DNA of 64,000 nt from Panax quinquefolius. Lineage: Eukaryota > Streptophyta > Magnoliopsida > Apiales > Araliaceae. The stretch lies in the NCBI GenBank assembly GCA_020205615.1, contig CM035160.1, positions 118,144,921 to 118,208,920 on the forward strand. The letters run 5' to 3'. Shown in pieces: positions 58,280-64,000 of the stretch (its first letter is position 1; every line of letters starts with the position of its first letter). The notes under the pieces were generated by a model, which saw only the letters and a program-made list of their open reading frames with translations, searched no databases and was not told where the DNA came from. The position numbers and the translations under genes are program-made.

Positions 58280-59886
58280 TGAAATTTAAATAGATACACT
58301 TAGAAGGGGGGGTTGAATACTTGTAGGCACAAACTATGTCCAATTTTAATTTCTTATCAAAAATTCCTTGAGTGTTTAATGCGTGCAAAGTTGGATTCTG
58401 AGATATGGATAGAATGCGGGTTCTTTGGATAAATAATGAGAATATTAGAGTATAGAAAGCAATCACACAAACACCAGAATTTTTACGTGGTTCAACTACT
58501 ACCCTCTAGAATAGTAGCCTAATCCATGTCCAATACCAACTAGTATTGGAGACTCACTTTTTATTCACCTTTTTTCAATTACAATACAAGTTCTATCAAA
58601 CTTGAACACCTTTGTTCCTTGTGCACCAATGCACTCTTAAGCACCTATGCTTTCTTTCAACTTGACTGTAATAAGTTATCAACCCAAACAAGGTTACCCA
58701 ATAAAGATTTAGATAATTAAAAATACAATACTAGAGGTCTAATGATCAAGCAATATATTACTTACCAACTCAAGGCTCTAGTATGGAATGATATGCAACA
58801 AGAATATTACCAGAATGTATTCGAAACTTCAACTCTGTTCTTAATGCAATCAATATCTAGCTCAGTGAAAAATAATCTCGCCATGTATGTGCTTATTATT
58901 TTCTGTGTATATTTTTCGTATGTAAATCTGTTAAAGGACTCTGTTTATATAGACCACTTCTAGGATATTATCGTTGCACATGTTTACTGCTGTGATATGC
59001 TGATTGAAACATGTTGCATAAATCTTGCCGTTCAATATCAATCATGATCTACTTAGCTTGATTTCAAAACACAGAGATTTTATTTTCTGAGAAATCACGC
59101 CATTAATATTTAAGGCTTAATTGATTTCCATTTCATGGAAGAAAGGCTTGACGCAGATTACTTATAGTCCCTATTACAAAGTCGGAGTTTATTACCTTAT
59201 ATGCCTATATACAATTGCTGACATGTTTCCATATATCTTAACACGTATTGGTCCGTTAGAGTTAATCAATTTGTTTGCTCAAATCGTGGGGAAATTATGG
59301 CACATGATTTCTGCTATAAGTATGCAACATATGGTAATTTATGCAATCAACTAGTTACCTTAATTAATTGCCTAGAATTAAGACCCTTGATTTATGATGC
59401 ATAAATTGTGAAGCATAATCTACGATGTCATGTTTTTAGCTTACCATTCAATATCTTCTGACTTGTGTCTATATATCTTATTCGGACACCCAATTAGATC
59501 CCTTGATTTGTGGGACAATATTATGAATCAAAAATTATGGTAATATAATTACCCCATTCCTTGCTCTACCGTATATCACTATTTAACAAGATTTGATTCC
59601 TTACGTGAGCAATTCTGACCATGTATATTATGAGCTAGTTAATTAACATGCAACATCAAATATGAATGCAAGTATATATATGTAATGCATATGTCCTAGA
59701 GCCTTATTTTGGAAAGTAATAGCTGCTAAAATCTTACATATATTCCTAAGACTCAATTTAGCTTTTCTTTCTTCAAAGGCATCTTGACTTTGGGCCTTCT
59801 TCCTTGATGATCCTGAAATGATATATAATAGAGTTAGTGAACTAGTATGGTCATCATCAAAACATAGAGTGTGATATAAGTCAACA
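58280..59886 (-). repeat. 3' LTR of Sirevirus B
   Basis: 1607 bp, aligned with 179-1785 and 8874-10455. On the minus strand it starts TGTTGACTTATATCACAC and ends AAATTTCA. It differs from the copy A LTRs more than those differ from each other, mainly at 58990-59600. TATA box at 58944-58951. Confidence 0.92.
58944..58951 (-). promoter_or_regulatory. TATA box in Sirevirus B LTR
   Basis: TATATAAA on the minus strand, in the same setting as in copy A. Confidence 0.55.
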
Positions 59887-60256
59887 TTCTCCCCCTTTTT
59901 GATGATGACAACAAGATAATTATGACTCCCCCTAAAACTATGTATTTCAAGAGAGTTATTGCTCCCCCTCAGTTCATGCATACCATTGACTGCATATGTG
60001 CAGTGTTTGAGCAACCCTATATTTTGCAAGTTATAAAAAATTTAACAATAACCCACATTTTTACGGTTAGTCCATAACATGATCATATAAAATTATAGTA
60101 GACTATGTGAATTATAGTAGACTATGTAACCCATCATCCATCAACAGATTTAAACCTTAGTCTTAACAACATAAGTTATCATGCATGAAAAGTTAAATAA
60201 TTGTCTTTGGGAAGCAGGCATAATTATGATCATAATTAGGATTCTTCTCCCCCTTT
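59887..60256 (-). other. Polypurine tract and its copies, Sirevirus B
   Basis: Main tract AAAAAGGGGGAGAA at 59887-59900, beside the LTR. Copies at 59924-59934, 59961-59970 and 60244-60256, in the same order and context as copy A. Confidence 0.85.
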
Positions 60257-60304
60257 GGCATCCATCAAAAAGGTGTGTCGAGAAGCCAAAGAGGGGCAGA
60301 GTGA

Positions 60305-61965
60305 CTAAGCATCCTCCTCGTTAAGGTCCACGTGATTGGCCTCGCGAGCTGTGAAATAGGGGCGGTGAAGCCTGCGGTGCAGAATCTCTTCCAAGGATAT
60401 GTTATTGGCAAATCTGGGGGGTCGAGCAATAACGGTAGGAGGAGGTAACGGCAGGTCTAGAAAGTCTCCTTGATATTCGACCATCCAATTGCATTGGGGC
60501 CATTCGGGTATGCGTGCTTGGACTTGATATTCTTGCAGCTCCTCACTAAGATCATTTATGCGGCGCTCGGTAAAGCGTCCCAGAGTGCCAATTTGGTTAC
60601 TGATGAACTTTAGCTCAGTACTCAATTGACAGGCGTTGCGGTTTATCTTCCGTTGTAGGGTTTCAACCATTGCCCGAGTGTGCAACTCGAAACCGGCCTA
60701 AAGGTCAATAAACTCATCTTCCACATTGCGAAACATACCCTGAAGATCAGAATAACGGATGGGCAGTTTTCCCTTTTCAAGGACAGAAAGACGGAGTTAG
60801 ATGTCTTTGATATCAGAAGTGATTTGGGCTTGATTAGTGGCGATTGTGTGAAGGATAAGTAGAATTTCAAGGGAAGGGGGCAGTGAAGTAGGCAGTTTTG
60901 GTTTGGGAATATCTGGAACCAGACGAATGAATTTCCCTTTAAGAAGAGTGATATGAGCCCCTTTGAGATAGTTCGAATTGATAGAATCAATCAAGTGGAT
61001 ACAACCCTCATCATCGAGTGGAATTTGGAAGTGATTAAAAAGTGTGGTGAGGAAGCAACTGTAGGGCAGACACTTTTTGGAATGTTTAACACAGTGAAGC
61101 ATGTGTTTCAGCATTATGAGTGAAAAGTTAAAAGGTTGACCGGTCATGATTAACGCTACTAAGACCAAATCCTGATACGTGAACTCAGCGCCACCACCGA
61201 GATGAGGGAGAAGATTATATCGTAATAATTTGTGAAGGCCGACTGCAAGAGGAGATACTTCGGTGGTTTTGCGAAGGGAGATAGAGGATATTGTTGGATC
61301 ATCCATGATAATGCAAAGTTGTACTAAGGGAGATAGAGGAGTAGATATGGGCCCTTTGAGAGTGAAGGGGCAGTCCCCGGTGTATGGGATGGACAGTATA
61401 CTCCCTAAATCCATAGGTGTGAAGAAAAAAGATTTTCCTTTAACAAAGGAAGTGTAGCAATCTCCATTATTCTCAAGATTGGTGTAAAACTGCTGAACCA
61501 ATTTTGGGTAAGCGACCGAGGGAGGAGTGCTTAAGGAAGACAGACCACATGACTCTAAAAGACGATGAAGAGGGAGTTTTAGTAGTAAAACATGTCTATT
61601 GATTTTTCATAGACATAGATTTTGTGACATATAGATGACTTAAAGCGAAGTTCAAAGTTGTGACCTCTAAAGAAGTTATCAGGGACAGTATGCATTGAAA
61701 CAGGAAGAGGGTTTACCGTCAGAGGAGGGGAATTGAGTGACGATTCCTTAGCTGCTCGTTGTTTAGTGATCGTGGACGTCCCAATCGGTGGAGGAGAGGG
61801 TAAGCTAGCTTCTGATTCGACCGGAGAGGAGTCGCCAGAGATGGGTTGGACAGAGGGCTGCTTCCGTTTCAGCCGTCGAGTAGAAGTGGGATGAGGAGAC
61901 GGTAGCGATATCTCGTCGTCTGATTCATCACGCATTTGTCTGGATCGCCATGTTTTCATCTTCAT
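60305..61965 (-). pseudogene. Env-like third gene of Sirevirus B (broken)
   Basis: Counterpart of 6819-8480. Starts MKMKTWRSRQMRDESDDE, three residues earlier in style than copy A. Then a Pro/Ser-rich basic part, then FRGHNFELRF, then VQQFYTNLENNGDC, ILSIPYTGDCPF, and GAHITLLKGKFIR. The tail REANHVDLNEEDA ends at a proper stop at 60305-60307. One base fewer than copy A near 61605 shifts the frame before the middle domain. Two stops, at 60797-60799 and near 60699, replace Gln codons present in copy A. Between them and before the first the frame is open. Function unproven. Confidence 0.77.
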
Positions 61966-62202
61966 GGTTAGGGTTTGAGGAAGGTGGAGGGGTGCAGAGA
62001 GAGTTGGGATATGCTGAAGACAGAGAGAAAGAGCTTAGATTAGGAAAGTAGAGTTTGTCTTGTAAAAGATGTGGGTTACCGAGATTTGGAAAGACGTGTC
62101 ACTATGTTATAGAATGAAGATCTTGATTAGATACAATGAACGTAATTATGGCACCTAGATACGCCGTGACTGTATATTTTACTTAATATATGCAGAACGT
62201 AT

Positions 62203-64000
62203 TTAACTCAGACACATCCTGAGTTCTCTTCTTAAGGTACAGAATCGGTCTTCCCCTAATGTTTTTGTAAAAATATCTGCTAATTGATGCTTAGTGGGAA
62301 TGAATATCAATTTTATTAAGCCTTTGGACACATTGTCTCTAAGAAAATGGTGGCGTACTTCTATGTGTTTTGTGCGAGAATGTAGGACTGGATTTTTAGA
62401 GATGGCTATGGTACTTGTATTATCGCAGTATATGGGTACATTTTCACATATGATGCCAAAGTCACACAGTGTTTGACGCATCCATAAAATTTGGGAGCAA
62501 CAACTTCCTGCAGCTAAATATTCACCCTCAGTTGTGGATAGAGCGACTGACGTTTGCTTCTTGCTATGCCATGAGACAAGACTTTGTCCCAAAAATGTAC
62601 ATGCACCGCTTGTGCTTTTTCTATCTATTTGACAACCTGAATAGTCAGCATCTGAATAACCCATTAGATCAAAATTGTCACATTTTGGATAAAATAATCC
62701 TAAATTAGTAGTACCACTCAAATATTTAAATATTCGTTTAACAGCCTGTAAGTGGGATTCTTTGGGTTTGGCCTGAAACCGAGCACATAGACACACACTA
62801 TACATTATATCAGGTCTAGAAGCAGTTAAATATAGTAGGGATCCGATCATACCTCTGTATTTTGTTACCTCTACATCCGTACCATTTTCATCTGCTGTGA
62901 GTTTTATTGATGTGCTCATTGGTGTGGTCTTTGAGTTTGAATTATCAAACCCGAATCTTTTAAGTAGCTCTTTGTATACTTGGTTTGATGAATGAATATA
63001 CCTTCATGATTTTGTTTAATTTGAAGGCCCAGAAAGTAGTTGAGTTCTCCCATAAGGCTCATGTCAAACTCTTTGTGCATGCATTTGGAAAACCACTCAC
63101 AAAGAAAATTATTAGTAGCACCAAATATTATATCGTCCACATAAATTTGTGCAATAATAATATCTTTATTTTAACGTTTAATAACTAGCGTGGAGTCGAT
63201 TTTACCTCGTATGAACCCATTTGATAAGAGATACTTACTCAATCTTTCATACCAAGCCCTTGGAGCTTGTTTGAGTCCATAGAGTGCCTTCTTGAGTTTG
63301 TATACGTAATTCGGGAACTTGTCATGTTCGAATCTAGGTGGCTGTTTTACATAGACTTCTTCATTTATGTACCCGTTGAGGAAGGCGCTTTTGACATCCA
63401 TTTGGTGTAGCTTGAACATTCTGAAATAAGAGAATGCTAGTAGTATATGAATGGATTCCAAGCGGGCTACTAGGGCAAATGTTTCTTCATTGTCTATTCC
63501 TTCTTGTTAGTTATATCCTTGAGCGACTAATCTCGCTTTGTTTCTTGTAATTGTTCCGAACTCGTCAAGTTTGTTTTTGAACACCCATTTAGTTCCAATA
63601 ATGGATACATCCTTCGGAGGAGGCATTAATTCCCACACTTGACATCTTTCAAATTGTTGTAACTCTTCTTGCATTGCTAGTAGCCAATTTTCATCAAGTA
63701 TGGCTTCTTTGGCATTTTTTGGTTCAATCTGGGATAGGAATGCTGAGAAAGCACACATGTTTTGTGCTTTTCTTCTTGTAGTAACTCCATCATTTGTCTC
63801 CAATGATGTTATCCGAAGGATGGTTTTTGATGTATCTTGCTAATTTTGGAAGTTGAACATTATGTATTACTTCTTCAGTAGATTGAGAATTGTGGTCAGG
63901 TTGTTCATCCATTTCAAACTTCTTGGATATGTTCTGATTTTTCGTATTGACTTCTTTGATAGAATCTTGATCTTGTTGTTCTTCTATTTCAGCTTGCTGG
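62203..64000 (-). pseudogene. pol: Pol of Sirevirus B: reverse transcriptase and RNase H (broken, partial)
   Basis: The 5' side enters at the integrase-reverse transcriptase linker. Reverse transcriptase includes [53 protein letters not shown], and YVDD near 63132-63143. RNase H (62203-62919) is open and complete, with SDADYSGC, STTEGEYLAAG, YCDN and RTKHIEVRHHFL, ending LRMCLS; unlike copy A it keeps the catalytic Glu. Damage: two bases short near 63797, TAA for CAA at 63507 and 63171, one base short near 62980. Confidence 0.93.

Larger units (their letters stand above)
58280..64000 (-). mobile_element. Sirevirus-type Ty1/copia retrotransposon, copy B (5' part outside window)
   Basis: Same family as copy A, inverted. 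Seen from its 3' end: LTR 58280-59886, polypurine tracts 59887-60256, env-like 60305-61965, pol from 62203 to the window edge. Gag, most of integrase and the 5' LTR lie beyond 64000. The five bases left of the LTR are CACGA (58275-58279), which should recur beyond the edge. Confidence 0.94.

Overview
The window looks like repeat-rich, heterochromatic DNA of a flowering plant with a large genome. I found no cellular gene, tRNA or rRNA in 64 kb. Almost every base can be assigned to a transposable element: two Ty1/copia elements of the Sirevirus type, several Ty3/gypsy chromoviruses of the Tekay/Del type (LTRs of 3.3-4.1 kb, GGTTGGTATCA-type primer sites, one visible chromodomain tail), one LTR-only derivative, one solo LTR, and one truncated CACTA (En/Spm) DNA transposon. 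I cannot name the species.

The layout is a nest. The oldest visible layer is a pair of minus-strand chromovirus LTRs (34565-36879, and 40248-41200 continuing at 56906-58098). The first is fused to a CACTA fragment (36880-40247). The second is split by a complete-ended 15.7 kb chromovirus complex (41201-56900, 5-bp target duplication). A second chromovirus complex (G1, from before position 1 to 34564) abuts the first LTR. G1 is itself split by three later insertions, each with a target duplication: Sirevirus copy A (179-10455), an 8.5 kb LARD-like element with 4.1 kb LTRs and only 326 bp between them (13994-22520), and a reverse-oriented solo LTR (27553-31334). A second Sirevirus (copy B, minus strand) starts at 58280 and runs off the right edge.

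How the genes work together: the Sireviruses encode gag, pol (protease, integrase, reverse transcriptase, RNase H) and a proline-rich env-like third gene. The chromoviruses encode gag-pol ending in a chromodomain-like tail, plus an extra acidic coiled-coil reading frame between the primer site and gag. All copies carry stops, frameshifts or deletions in pol, so none looks autonomous as written. Differences between paired LTRs pile up at CAG/CTG triplets, including indels, which suggests some 'mutations' are assembly or base-calling errors at methylated CHG sites. Fine-scale reading-frame calls should be read with that in mind.

The best candidates for something undescribed are: the pre-gag coiled-coil gene in two chromovirus families; the repeated LTR-internal-LTR-internal(deleted)-LTR(deleted) architecture; the LARD with a hairpin-repeat array and a reading frame inside its LTR; and a GAGC/GCTCAC stem-loop shared near the 3' end of four different LTR families.
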